From positions 11,852,032 through 11,916,031 of the forward strand of contig OX439008.1 in the NCBI GenBank assembly GCA_949316495.1: a stretch of DNA of 64,000 bases, written 5' to 3'. Shown piece after piece: positions 26,972 to 37,724 of this stretch; the first letter of the stretch is position 1; each line of letters opens with the position of its first letter. Both the position numbers and the translations under genes were made by a program. The notes under the pieces were generated by a model. The model saw only the letters and a list, made by a program, of their open reading frames with translations. It ran no database searches and was not told the origin of the DNA. Origin of the DNA: Amphiduros pacificus. Taxonomy: Eukaryota > Annelida > Polychaeta > Phyllodocida > Hesionidae.

Positions 26972-27656
26972 TGGCCTGCTTAACCCCACCAGCAAGGGAA
27001 ACCCAGGCAGCTTCCGGGGTCCCAACTCAGGGAAGAAACCGTCCAAGGTAAAAAGGGGCAAGTTAAACCAGGAATAAAGGGGAAGAATTGTAGGGGATGG
27101 GAGTAACTTGGGGAAAAAAGGGAAGCATGTAAAACGGGGAGTGCATTGTGGGGAGGGAATTAAGCAAGGAGGGAAAGGATTGATATGTCAGGGAGTAAAT
27201 AAATTTAATATGGTAAAGAAAGTCACTGTTAACCCTCAGGTTGTAAATAAGTTCACGGGTAACCAGATTTAGTTAAGGTGAAAAAATCATGTACAAGTGA
27301 TCAATTATTGGCTATCTGGTAATGGACCTACCCAAATATGGGCCTAGGTCAAGGTCACGTGGGTATCAAGCGGCAAACCGCTACAAAAGGACTGTAAAGA
27401 CTGTTGCAAGAAACATAGCCCGCAGGGCCATATGAACTGAAGCCGTATCAGGCAATGATATATATGCAGACAGGGTACAGTTTTACTCCGTCTGAGGTAG
27501 AAGTAAGTTATTGGACATAATAACATAACCACGTATATATATTGTTATGTAAAATATATATATTTTATTATCAGAATAAAGTTATTGACATGGTCTGTCG
27601 CCAAGAACTCGGTTGTTGTTGTCAGTCACTCCCATGAGGCGAGGAATTAACATAAA
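26972..27656 (+). repeat. B1: first right-hand split direct repeat
   Basis: 685 bp identical to B2 (27943-28627) except at 27227/28198. Near its end lies GTCACTCCCAT (27625-27635), the inverse of the motif in A, followed by the junction with A2. It holds an AATAAA near 27574 in a TATATATTTTATTATCAG context, a candidate polyadenylation signal. Confidence 0.9.
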
Positions 27657-27911
27657 ACACATTTATCGGTGCGATAAATGCTTTTATGGGAGTGACGAGC
27701 AGCAAAATACGTACCGTGGTTTGTTTTGGTGGCGGACTTCTGACGGAAGTAAAAGGGGTGCGCGCGCAGCCGGAAGCGGCCAGGAACTGCGCGCGCAGCC
27801 ATTCTTTCTTTCCACCGCGATATCCAACGGGTTCGCACGTATTGAAGTGTGGGAAGCATTATCTGTTGTATCTCAAGCAAAAAACAGCCATCGGCTCTGC
27901 AATTTCACTAA
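27656..27911 (+). repeat. A2: internal copy of the left repeat
   Basis: Near-identical to A1 and placed between B1 and B2. In the PAT/Ngaro model, the B1-A2 junction lets the RNA be copied into a circular DNA intermediate. A 31-bp C-rich linker (27912-27942) separates A2 from B2; perfect abutment would be more usual. Confidence 0.9.
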
Positions 27912-27942
27912 CCACCTCCTCCCCACCACCACCAGTTTTCCC

Positions 27943-28627
27943 TGGCCTGCTTAACCCCACCAGCAAGGGAAACCCAGGCAGCTTCCGGGGTCCCAACTCA
28001 GGGAAGAAACCGTCCAAGGTAAAAAGGGGCAAGTTAAACCAGGAATAAAGGGGAAGAATTGTAGGGGATGGGAGTAACTTGGGGAAAAAAGGGAAGCATG
28101 TAAAACGGGGAGTGCATTGTGGGGAGGGAATTAAGCAAGGAGGGAAAGGATTGATATGTCAGGGAGTAAATAAATTTAATATGGTAAAGAAAGTCACGGT
28201 TAACCCTCAGGTTGTAAATAAGTTCACGGGTAACCAGATTTAGTTAAGGTGAAAAAATCATGTACAAGTGATCAATTATTGGCTATCTGGTAATGGACCT
28301 ACCCAAATATGGGCCTAGGTCAAGGTCACGTGGGTATCAAGCGGCAAACCGCTACAAAAGGACTGTAAAGACTGTTGCAAGAAACATAGCCCGCAGGGCC
28401 ATATGAACTGAAGCCGTATCAGGCAATGATATATATGCAGACAGGGTACAGTTTTACTCCGTCTGAGGTAGAAGTAAGTTATTGGACATAATAACATAAC
28501 CACGTATATATATTGTTATGTAAAATATATATATTTTATTATCAGAATAAAGTTATTGACATGGTCTGTCGCCAAGAACTCGGTTGTTGTTGTCAGTCAC
28601 TCCCATGAGGCGAGGAATTAACATAAA
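27943..28627 (+). repeat. B2: terminal right-hand split direct repeat
   Basis: The 685-bp copy of B1 ends the element at CATAAA, immediately followed by a TA tract (28626-28644). The duplication of B1 at a constant 971-bp offset with no indels defines the right boundary. Confidence 0.9.
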
Positions 28628-28644
28628 TATATATATATATATAT

Positions 28645-28977
28645 GTATCAATGCCGTGCAGTTCCATGCAAATAACATGGGGTGCAAAATTTGTAAACTT
28701 TCTAGAGAATAATTTTATTTACAGGGTGCTCTACCAACTTATCGCCTTTTTTTCTTATCTCTTGTGGAAGACAAACTTTAATTTCATGGAAGAAATATTT
28801 CAATAAAGAATAAAGTAAGTTTTATACTTTCTAAATATGCTTTCCTAACTCAGCATTATATGGACCATCCTTTAAAAAGTTTAGGATGTAATTATTTCTA
28901 ATCTAATTTGACCTTATTAGTTTATATATAGTTATGTTATATATAGCCAAATGATTGAGATCAACCCTTTTCTTATA

Positions 28978-28978
<1 letters not shown>
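28645..28978. other. AT-rich noncoding spacer
   Basis: Nothing is recognised between the right end of the retroelement and the next TA tract. Confidence 0.5.
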
Positions 28979-29016
<38 letters not shown>

Positions 29017-29072
29017 ACACACCAAAACAGGTTCAAGTAAAGTTTATAGAAACAAAGCATTCACATCAAGAT

Positions 29073-29137
<65 letters not shown>

Positions 29138-29166
29138 TATATATATATCTTTATATATATATATAT

Positions 29167-29235
<69 letters not shown>
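28979..29235. repeat. TA tracts with an embedded 66-bp copied segment
   Basis: A TA run (28979-29010) is followed by the exact copy of 19865-19930 (29011-29076) and then by a long TA-rich run to 29235 with a few interruptions (AAATAT, CTTTAT, TCTTA). Confidence 0.9.
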
Positions 29236-29237
<2 letters not shown>

Positions 29238-29304
29238 ATATGCGTTTATAAACTTATAGGTGAAAAAGGCAATGTTATATATATGTTTATAAACGCATAT
29301 TGAT
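29234..29304. repeat. Perfect 20-bp inverted repeat
   Basis: Left arm ATCAATATGCGTTTATAAAC (29234-29253) and its exact reverse complement at 29285-29304 flank a 31-nt spacer. The left arm touches the TA tract. It could form a hairpin or cruciform, or be the remains of a small foldback element. Confidence 0.9.
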
Positions 29305-30669
29305 GTACAGGCCAATCGATAGCATAGGATATTTTTGCTATTTACATCTGTTCTGTGAGATAAGGATAGATGATTGATTCCAACCTAAATTCCTTTCTCA
29401 ATGCGCTCGTTTGTTCACTTCCAGTGTGGATGTTGATTTCAGCTTGAAACCAACTTTCACAGCAGTGTGGTTTAAATCCTAGCATTTACTTCATTGCCCT
29501 CGTCTGTACTTACCACATTAATTCTTCATTAAGACTTCTCATGCCTTGGAAAGACTGTTTAACATGAATCACTCATATCAAACATTCTAACATTAATTGT
29601 ATGGTTTGCTTATATCTTGAAACTCTGTGTAGAAATGTTTTATATCAACCAAAATAATATCAATTTTCAATAAGTTATAGTATAATATATCAATGAACGA
29701 TATGGAAAGACTCCAGTTTCTTCAAATTAAATAGGCTTCTTACGCCAAACCAAACCTTTCAGCGAGAAATATTATCAAATGACAAAGGATTACTCTAACA
29801 CCTTGTCGGTTTTTACATTTAGATATGACATTTTGCTCTCAATGTCGGCTTCAAAATCAATAAAGCATATTTCATCGGTTCTTTATTTAGTCTGACAGTG
29901 GCCCTAGCAACACTGGGGCCAATAATGTATCTGAGAACATGGCAATATATTTAAAAGTGCTTGTCTTAGAGTTGCCATCAAGTATGGTGCATTTTTCCGG
30001 ATGTTAGACTACTAGCTCAAGTGGCTAGGAATTGGGTCAGAGAAGCTTACTATTAGGGGTACATTAGGTTTGAGGTCTGGGCTCAGGAATCAGGCAGCAA
30101 CATTAGACGAAGCCCTACTAGCTCCCAGATGGTTTGCCCTTTGTCAATCACAACATTGCCTCACCACCACCGCCGTCCCCTGACACAGACGCTATTTGCT
30201 ATCTCAGCAAGACCATATTTGACAAACACTTGTTTCGTTTCGTTTTTGAAGCATATGATTCTGTTGCACAAATTTTGTTATTCTAGTAATTCTCTGCCTA
30301 AACTGTTTCCATTTTTGTGCTTATGTCTTGCATTATGTCACTGTCAACGTCCTTTTTCATGTTTTTCATGATGGTGTAATTCGGTTGAAAGCAATTTAAT
30401 GGAAAATAAGAAAATATATCATGTTTAGTATAAACTGCTATGATTAGTGTCTCCAACTGAAGATATCAAACTGATCGTCGTCCATGGAAATCTTAAGGAT
30501 CCTTGTTGCCTTTTTCATAAGCGTTGGAAACATAGTTGTTCTGTAATTATTTTATTGTTATGGAGCAATATTTAACTCTCATTGTTTCATTGGTTCAATG
30601 TCTGACATAATCTTACACTCGGTGGACATACCTTGATTGTGATAATTTCTCAGATGAGTTGAGAACAAC
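29305..30669. other. AT-rich noncoding stretch
   Basis: No exon, RNA gene or mobile element is recognised. The short frame at 30129-30371 has no family motif. Confidence 0.5.
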
Positions 30670-30850
30670 GCCTTTGGTTTTAACCCTTCGCCCTTGTCAA
30701 TCTGTGAATGGTTTGGTTGTCATGTCATGAAACTGCGATATACCACTCTACTGAAGCAGCACTGTATATGCTACGAGTAGGTCTCCGAGGCTACATGAAA
30801 TGACTGAATTAATGTTGGAAGTGATAGGATACCATACACACACTCACACA
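30670..30850 (+). mobile_element. Old diverged copy of the AAAC-tailed SINE
   Basis: It aligns in order with the copy at 37725: TTTTAACCCTTCGCCCTTGT, AATCTGTGAATGG, TTGTCATGTCATG, GCAGCACTGTATATGCTACG, AGTAGGTCTC, GAAATGACTGAATTAATGTT. The tail has become ACACACTC repeats. The divergence marks it as older than the other copies. Confidence 0.75.
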
Positions 30851-31794
30851 CTCCTCCCACAAAATTGAGGGAGGTGTTTCCAGACAGTAACAAAATCCCT
30901 TAACATTTTTTCTAAGGATCGCAGATTATTTAACACATATATGACGTTACTATGAGAGAAGATGTTTTAGATAAAGCATCTATGACACCATTAAGCCTCG
31001 TTGATATTGAAATATAACTAAATCTGATGAACATTTAAAACTCCCACTTCATCCTGATTGCTTAGAGTAATATGAATATAGGATTTGTGAATTCCACCCT
31101 TCAGAAAACCTTGACGATATCCATATTGCGGATGTTGCTTATGAAGGAAAACCTACAATGTTCCTGTTCATTTAACGTTGCGACTTACAATATTATTATC
31201 ATCATACATTTTTATTCCTATCACATTGTCTGGTTTTAATTTGACATTTACGTTTAATTGATATAATCAAGACATTTTCCTAAGCAAATATTGTTTGAAT
31301 ATTCATTAATGTTTATTGGGGGCTTTCTGTTACAGAAATATAAAAAATAATCCCTTAGTGATGGAATATGCACAATACTAGGGCTTAAAGTGTACAGCAG
31401 GACAATGCCCTACTGCTGTCTTGTTTTAATCTTTCTACACATAAGCTCTTTGTCAAACTTTCAGTTGTGATTTTTGTCATATTTTCTCTGATATACTTTA
31501 CATATCATTTGTTTTCACTCAGAAACTCTGTCATTGTTAAGCTCTACACTGGTGTCCTGATACTTACTTTAAAACCGTCAAGATGATTTTCAACAAACAT
31601 CTGACTGGCACTTTATGACAATAGTCCAGAAAGCATCTCTATATATCATTGTAAGCAACTGTTACTTGGTTATACTGTGTCTTAGTATAATTACACCAGA
31701 GCTGACGTGTAAAATATTTGAACAATAGCTTCTGAAAAGCTAACATTTCAGCTCTAGCAAATAGATTGAGAACGTATGAATCAACATGTCAGAC
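30851..31794. other. AT-rich noncoding stretch
   Basis: Nothing is recognised. Confidence 0.5.
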
Positions 31795-31942
31795 CCTGTG
31801 TATAAAGCTGACATTTATATACCGCTGATTTCAGACAATGTCTGCTCATAGCGGTTGATAGTAACTAGCCGGGATTCGAACCGGGAATCCCTGGACCTCA
31901 AGGCGAACACTCTGCCAATTGAGCTATTTCGGCCAGGCTACG
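31795..31942 (-). mobile_element. tRNA-like SINE head of a second family
   Basis: The minus strand reads GGCCGAAATAGCTCAATTGG, CAGAGTGTTCGCCTTGAGGT and then GGTTCGAATCC: a polymerase III A box (TAGCTCAATTGG) and B box (GGTTCGAATCC) at tRNA spacing. The T-stem has a mismatch and there is no complementary 3' acceptor strand, so it is not a functional tRNA. The following 100 bp is taken to be the SINE body; the 3' end is uncertain. Confidence 0.65.
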
Positions 31943-33090
31943 GTGTATAGACCTGTTTGATGGCTGCAAATAGCATGCGTTCTCAAATATATCATCATTT
32001 AACTAATGTCCAAGATGTCTGGCTCTGATTAAAACATTTATACATTTATCATTTAATACATTCACAATCACTTTATAATTCAAATATTTGGGTTGAAAGA
32101 ATATACACTCATTTTTCTTTTCTTTATATATATAATTTTCGGTTGGAAAAGATAGGCCCAACAAATTGTTTATACCATGAATACTATGGGCAACAAAACA
32201 AAGATCGTCAGTATAGTATAATGGTGTATCTTAACACTCCCTGTACAACATACAATAGCCTCCATATTAAGATCCTGACTTAGATTTATAAAGACATTAT
32301 ACAATTTGAGTGATAATATACCACACTGAATTAAATGGTGCAAACAATATATTTTCCCATGTTACACTACGTTTGACACCAGTACACTAGAACATGTAAC
32401 AAATACACAGGGCAGTTTCTATATTTGAGCCGCTTGAACAAAATCCAAAGATTTGGCTTGTCAGATGCTTTACTTCCAATAAACCTACTATACAGACTCT
32501 AATGACCCGTGTAATATTTGATTGACTCTTTAAGCTCACAAACACACATGTTGGTAGAATGCTTTTTAAAGGCAAAATGATTGTCACACTATAATAAATA
32601 ATTATCAAGACGGGATACCATGATTATCTTTAATATTATGGTACAGACAACAGCAAATGTTTTAAGTCTAACGTATCCTCTGTCAGTTGCTTCTGCACAT
32701 TTGGCCGATTCGTGCTTTTTGTACACGTTGTGTTAGTTTTAACATAGAATACAGTTACAAATGGACAATACCTTTAACATATGATACCTATTTAAAAACT
32801 GTAAAGACAATACAATGTATTATATCTTACAAATAGCAGGCTTTTAGCCTAGATTAGTTTCAAAACAAACTTCACCACTTTTTCACATTATTACATTCAT
32901 CAAAGTATCTGGTATTAGCCGGGTTTAATTACCTTAAGGCCAAAAACAATCATTACTGTGGGAAACAAATAATCTCGATGGGTCTACAGACCATGTATAT
33001 GACATGCATGCAGGCGGAATTCTCTCTCATGACATTCATTTTGGAGCCGGTAGAGCTGAGAAACGTGAACATTTTGTCGATGTATAGCAG
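31943..33090. other. AT-rich noncoding stretch
   Basis: Nothing is recognised. Confidence 0.5.
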
Positions 33091-33093
33091 TAA

Positions 33094-33463
33094 GGGGCGA
33101 TACATTTGATTTTTGTGGGGTGGGGTGGGACAGCAGTACTGGATGAATAAATTTTTTTTCTTTGGTAGGGTGGATGAATAATATTTTTTTCTGGTGTGGG
33201 GTGGGTGAATAATTTTTTTTTCTGGTGTGGGGTGGGTGAATAAATTTTTTTTCTTGTTAGGGGCGATCCATTTGATTTTTGTGGGGTGGGGTGGGACAGC
33301 AGTACTGGATGAATAAATTTTTTTTCTTTGGTAGGGTGGATGAATAATTTTTTTTTCTGGTGTGGGGTGGGTGAATAAATTTTTTTTCTGGTGTGGGGTG
33401 GGTGAATAAATTTTTTTTCCAAAATCTCCCACCCCACCCCACAAAAATCAAATGGATCGCCCC
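33094..33463. mobile_element. Harbinger-like MITE with TAA target duplication
   Basis: The outer ends are reverse complements over about 37 bp (GGGGCGATCCATTTGATTTT on the inside), with one mismatch at the left end. TAA flanks both sides (33091-33093 and 33464-33466). A 3-bp TAA/TTA duplication and G-rich ends are typical of PIF/Harbinger elements. Inside, the left terminal sequence is duplicated at 33260, where it matches the right end perfectly over 38 bp (33259-33296 with 33427-33464). Units of GGTGTGGGGTGGGTGAATAA and T8 are amplified between. The open frames here are repeat translations. It has no coding capacity and needs a transposase in trans. Confidence 0.75.
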
Positions 33464-33466
33464 TAA

Positions 33467-34236
33467 ATGACGCATAAAATAAACTGACAGAAAAACATTT
33501 ATGAAACAGCGGCTGTGGCTGATATCAGCCTGTGGATTAAAATTGCATTGGTTAAACTAATACTCCTGTCACACCAAAACTGTGGGGAGGAAAAAAGGTG
33601 TGGCGAAAGGTCATCATGCCCTCTTGGATACCTCGGTTGGCGCTCAAGGTCATTGGAGTTCCGAAGAGGATAGCGACTATTTTAAACACACACAAAATAG
33701 TCGCCATGCCAACACATTCTGATTTATGGATGCGCAATAACAAATCATTTTATTCACTTTGTAAACAATTCTCTGTCAGATATTATCTGACATCAAAACG
33801 TGTTGTTAATTATTCAACGAACAACCAAGTCCTGACATTGACCTGGGGTGGCAGGGTCTTTACTTAAGTTAGTTCTTCTCACAAGAATATTTATCATATG
33901 TCATGTTTATGTTATCACGCTGTTGTGATAATACAAAAGGGCCTCTGGTGAACCAATATTACATCCCGGTGTAAGATTTCTTTTGATATACTTTTTATCC
34001 GCCTGAATAGGTCGTTAAAACCAACAGATAAATAACAAGACTAACAAACAAGCAAACAAAGTTTTGTAATAAAACACTTTTATATGTTCTCCCATTTCAA
34101 ACATTTGCTATGAATACTTATTTCTGAAATCTTTGTGAGTATAACATATTCTTGTCTGCATGAATATTACATGGAAACTCTTGCGGACATCACAGTTAAA
34201 CTTCATTTTTCTTTTCAAAAGTTCCCACGGGAATAA

Positions 34237-34285
<49 letters not shown>

Positions 34286-34407
34286 TATATTCATTATTTA
34301 CTGGTATGAAAAAGTGTTTAGCAAGGATCAAATGTATCATGTTAACAGATATAAATTCAAGGAGCAAATTTTCCACAGCAGAGGTATCGTTGAACAGACA
34401 TCCAAGG
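33467..34407. other. Noncoding stretch with a hairpin and TA tract
   Basis: An 11-bp perfect hairpin, GCGACTATTTT / AAAATAGTCGC, lies at 33673-33704. A TA run spans about 34238-34290. No exon was recognised. Confidence 0.5.
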
Positions 34408-35125
34408 TAGTCCAGTCAAAATATGAAATGACCCAGAACAAATTAGAACAGAAACCATTTTGGTGTTATTTGTCTCAGAACGTAACCCAGATGAACATAT
34501 AAAAAGTCTACCAAAATCAACTTAGTGGAACACCAACTAATTTGCATAAATTCAAAATGGCCGCCTCTCACTGAAATAATATCATGCCTATGCTGTTGGT
34601 GATAAAGCAGTTATATTAAGGCCATGATAAGGAAATAAATAGCTTATGTAGTGTTTATTGTAATGTATTTCATATGATGCCAGCATCATTCTGCTTTGAA
34701 ATACATTGTATATTCCATACATTAGGTGACCTTTATGGTTGGAAGGAAAAAATTAGTATGCATTAATACCAGTTAGAACAAAGGACTTTGACAGAAGTGT
34801 TGTCACTATTTGTAAACAGCATTATGAATACTTGGCCAAAACTGTCAAAGCTAGAATATAATTTGTTAATGACCTACATGTTGCCAATACTCTCAACCAT
34901 CAGACATGCAGCACCAAATTCTGCACAGACAAGTCAAGGTGAAAAGCAGAAAAATCACTTCTAGGGAGGCCAAAACATGGAACAGACTGTGAATCACGTG
35001 TGCACAGTCACAATATCATGAAAAAGTAAATAATGAAACATTATGGAAAAAAGTCATCATTTCAGAAATTAATGGTAACCAAATGTTGTTACCTGATGCC
35101 AATATCCTGCATGATTTTTATTTAA

Positions 35126-35435
35126 CCCCTAAAGGACTAGCCTCTCTAAATTTTGTTGATTGACAGGACTAGCCAATTTTTTTATGGACTCCTGTATCTA
35201 CATACTAAATTGATGAAATGTATAAACATGGTTACTCAATATGCTGAATGAAGTGATGGGGTCAAAAGTTCATGATCTAAGTTGTCTGACGTCATTATCA
35301 TGACTACATTGTAACAAAGTTGCAGCCCTTCAGAATGTTTCAAATGACGTCATTAAGCCAGAACAATGGGAACGTCAACGTCCCTCCCGTCCGTTACCGG
35401 TGGTAAACGTTGCCATCCTTCTCGTCCGTTAGGGG
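35126..35435. mobile_element. piggyBac-like MITE, TTAA-flanked, nested
   Basis: TTAA lies directly on both sides (35122-35125 and 35436-35439). The ends are CCCCTAAAGGACTAG and, on the other strand, CCCCTAACGGACGAG: 15-bp terminal inverted repeats with two mismatches. TTAA target sites and CCC-starting ends define piggyBac-type elements. At 310 bp it is non-autonomous. It is nested in the larger inverted-repeat element, so it is the younger of the two. Confidence 0.75.
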
Positions 35436-36886
35436 TTAAACCCAAAGCAGGATAATTCAGAGGATGAAAAATTTAGACAATTCAAACTGCAGCAAAAGAG
35501 AGATTTTTCACAATTGCAAACTTCTGGTCATATGTATTACCAGCAGTAGCCTTGAGCAACACATTTTCCAAATTAATATACACTCTATAGCCTGGCTAAT
35601 CAAATCTATCATCTTTAGCATTGATTATGAGATCTATGGCAATACATAATTTTCTGCAGATCAGTTATCAGATCATCGGCTTTGAACTTTCTATATGGAA
35701 ACCTAAGTTTGAGAAAAGGTGGGGCTCAGCCCCTCATGCATAATACACTCCCAGAGAAGTCTCCAATCAGACCAATGATTAATTTCAGTTGGTTTTCTTG
35801 CAAAAATGGAGAATGTCTTCAGATTGCTACCTGAGACTGTCAAGTCTAAGTTTTTGGATCATCATATTCATTTTGAGTGGTGTATTAAACTTTGACTGAG
35901 CCCCCCAAGCCACCCTGTTCCTACCCCTATGTATGACATTAAGACATTGCCACATGAGTGGTGTAAAATTTATCCAGCCTGTGATCAAATGTCTTCTCCT
36001 GATGCTGTATGTTTATTTCTGCCAGATTAAGTGGTCCTCTTGCTTCAGATAATCGTTAATGGAGCTGATGCAAAAGAAAGTTAAAGTAGCATCAGTTGGC
36101 CAAGCATTGAATCAAGTAGCTCATCCAAGAGCAGTAGTGACTCCATTGCAGCTAGGTCTTGGTATCCAACTGCACCATCATTTTGCATCATAATTCCTTA
36201 AAGCATTCATGAAATCACAGAGGTCACAGGCAATTTTTCTGTGGTTTGGGGTATGTTTAAATGACATGTGGCCACAAAACTGTGATACAAGCAAGCTATC
36301 TCACTAAAATCCACTAAAATACTCCAAACATGGTGATTGTGTTTTGCTGAAAGTGCCAAGCACTGTCTGTACTCTTTGGACCAATAGGTGGTCACATATA
36401 TACAAGCATGTGACCTCTATTGTGGTCTGTCAAGGTTTTAGGCCTGCACCAATGTGCAAACAATAATGGACAAGCAGGCCTCTATGAGCCAAATCACTCC
36501 ATTGTCCATACTATTTGGTGTTGGTAGTAAATCCAGCTTTTACTTTGAAGCAGTCAAAGCTGCTGGTACAATCCTAAGAAATTAATTAATCCAATTATGA
36601 GGCAAAGAACAAATAAAAAACAGAAAAATAGCAAAACAAATAACAGAAAAATAAAATAAATGTCATACCAAACACAATAAAATGTTACTTTCCAACCCAC
36701 TATGTGGGACTGAGATCGAGGTGTCATGCCATAGATATTTTTAAAATCATGGTACTTTCACATTTTTTAGTGATGGAAGGTGATTTTTGAATTTGACTAA
36801 AAACCGAGGTCTCATGCACCTGAGTGTCTATGCCAGGTAGCAGGTTTAAGATCCGTCCCCACTTTTTGAGGAGAGCAGGGAATTGC

Positions 36887-36930
36887 CTCCCTGTATGTGT
36901 GTGGACTTACACACACACATACACAGGGAG
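36887..36930. other. Hairpin of CTCCCTGT plus TG/CA repeats
   Basis: CTCCCTGTATGTGTGTG faces CACACACATACACAGGGAG across a 6-8-nt loop, with a 2-nt indel between arms. It lies within the inverted-repeat element relic. No function is suggested. Confidence 0.6.
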
Positions 36931-37724
36931 TGTCTTCAATGCAATGATGTGCAACATTCAATTGTTAATGGGTTGTTAAACTCAATCTTTTTAAAAATTC
37001 TAATTGTAAATAATTGTTCTCTATCCTTTTTGATAACTTGTTTTTGTAGAATAATATGTGTTTTAGAGGATATCCCAGAAAAGGTGTAAAGCATGCAGAC
37101 AGATATAATCAGAAGACAAGCAAAGTGCTAATTTTCGACTTATTTTTCTACTTTTATCGGTCATTTTTGAGAAGAAGAGTACAAAACATGGGTATTAGCT
37201 ATTTGAAAAGTTTCCCAATGGATATCTCATGGCCAAAAAACATAAAATAGACTCTAAGATTATTCAAATATGTGAAATAGGAGTTAAGCTATATAGTTTT
37301 TAAGATTTGCCCTGCCATGTGTCGGCCATTTTGGATTTATGCAAATTAGGCACTGTTCCACTACTTAGATTTTGGTAGACTTTTACTATGTTATTCCCTA
37401 GGCTCTTGTGAGACATTTTCTATCAGTTTCATTTCTGTTCTAATTTGTTCCGGGTTAGGCCATTTTTTGTCATATATTGACTGGACTAAGGGTATTCAGA
37501 TATTATTTTAAATATGAGCCACATATCTCAGTTTGCTTTACCTCTAGATATTATCTATCTTCATGATCTTGCTGAATGTGAAGTATAAGATTCCTTTATT
37601 ACTACCTGCTGATGTATCAAGTCAAATATTAGCTTACACGTTTTGAATTTCACCATTTTCCTTTAGAAGTATCAAACATTTTTTGAAAATGTGAAAGTTT
37701 TATTCAACGTGACTTTTGACGTGA

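Larger units (their letters stand above)
20576..28627 (+). mobile_element. Ngaro/PAT-like tyrosine-recombinase retrotransposon with split direct repeats (fossil)
   Basis: The terminal structure is A1 (20576-20831), body, B1 (26972-27656), A2 (27656-27911), B2 (27943-28627). This split-direct-repeat order is the diagnostic architecture of PAT/Ngaro elements, DIRS-order retroelements that integrate with a tyrosine recombinase. I count one difference between A1 and A2 (256 bp) and one between B1 and B2 (685 bp). Since the paired repeats are expected to be copied from one template at insertion, the insertion looks recent. The body holds SGNH-hydrolase, gag/zinc-knuckle and tyrosine-recombinase remnants, a 141-bp tandem repeat and a 353-bp satellite. 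No reverse transcriptase or RNase H was recognised. The coding parts are broken, with several breaks, so this copy is non-autonomous and must have been moved by proteins from another copy. Confidence 0.8.
34408..37488. mobile_element. About 3.1-kb DNA transposon relic with long imperfect terminal inverted repeats
   Basis: The left 157 bp (34408-34564) and the right 167 bp (37322-37488) are imperfect reverse complements. Shared blocks in order are TAGTCCAGTCAA, GAACAAATTAGAACAGAAA, AAAGTCTACCAAAATC, GTGGAACA, CTAATTTGCATAAAT and CAAAATGGCCG. The interior holds decayed coding fragments. One near 36084-36194 reads HPRAVVTPLQLGLGIQLHHH, resembling uncharacterised transposon-associated proteins I cannot name. 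The 36180-36490 part has an inverted relative at 62130-62430. A piggyBac-like MITE sits inside. No obvious target duplication; the superfamily is undetermined. Confidence 0.65.

Noticed and set aside
27656-28627. A separate short non-autonomous element lying in tandem beside the larger one
   Set aside because: A2-B2 next to B1 is exactly what one split-direct-repeat element shows, so a second insertion is unnecessary.
31795-31942. A genuine tRNA gene on the minus strand
   Set aside because: A and B boxes are good, but the acceptor strands do not pair and the T-stem is mismatched, so it is a SINE head or pseudogene.
32953-33475. Lys/Pro-rich frames on the minus strand
   Set aside because: Translation of the T8/GGTGTGGGG units inside the MITE.
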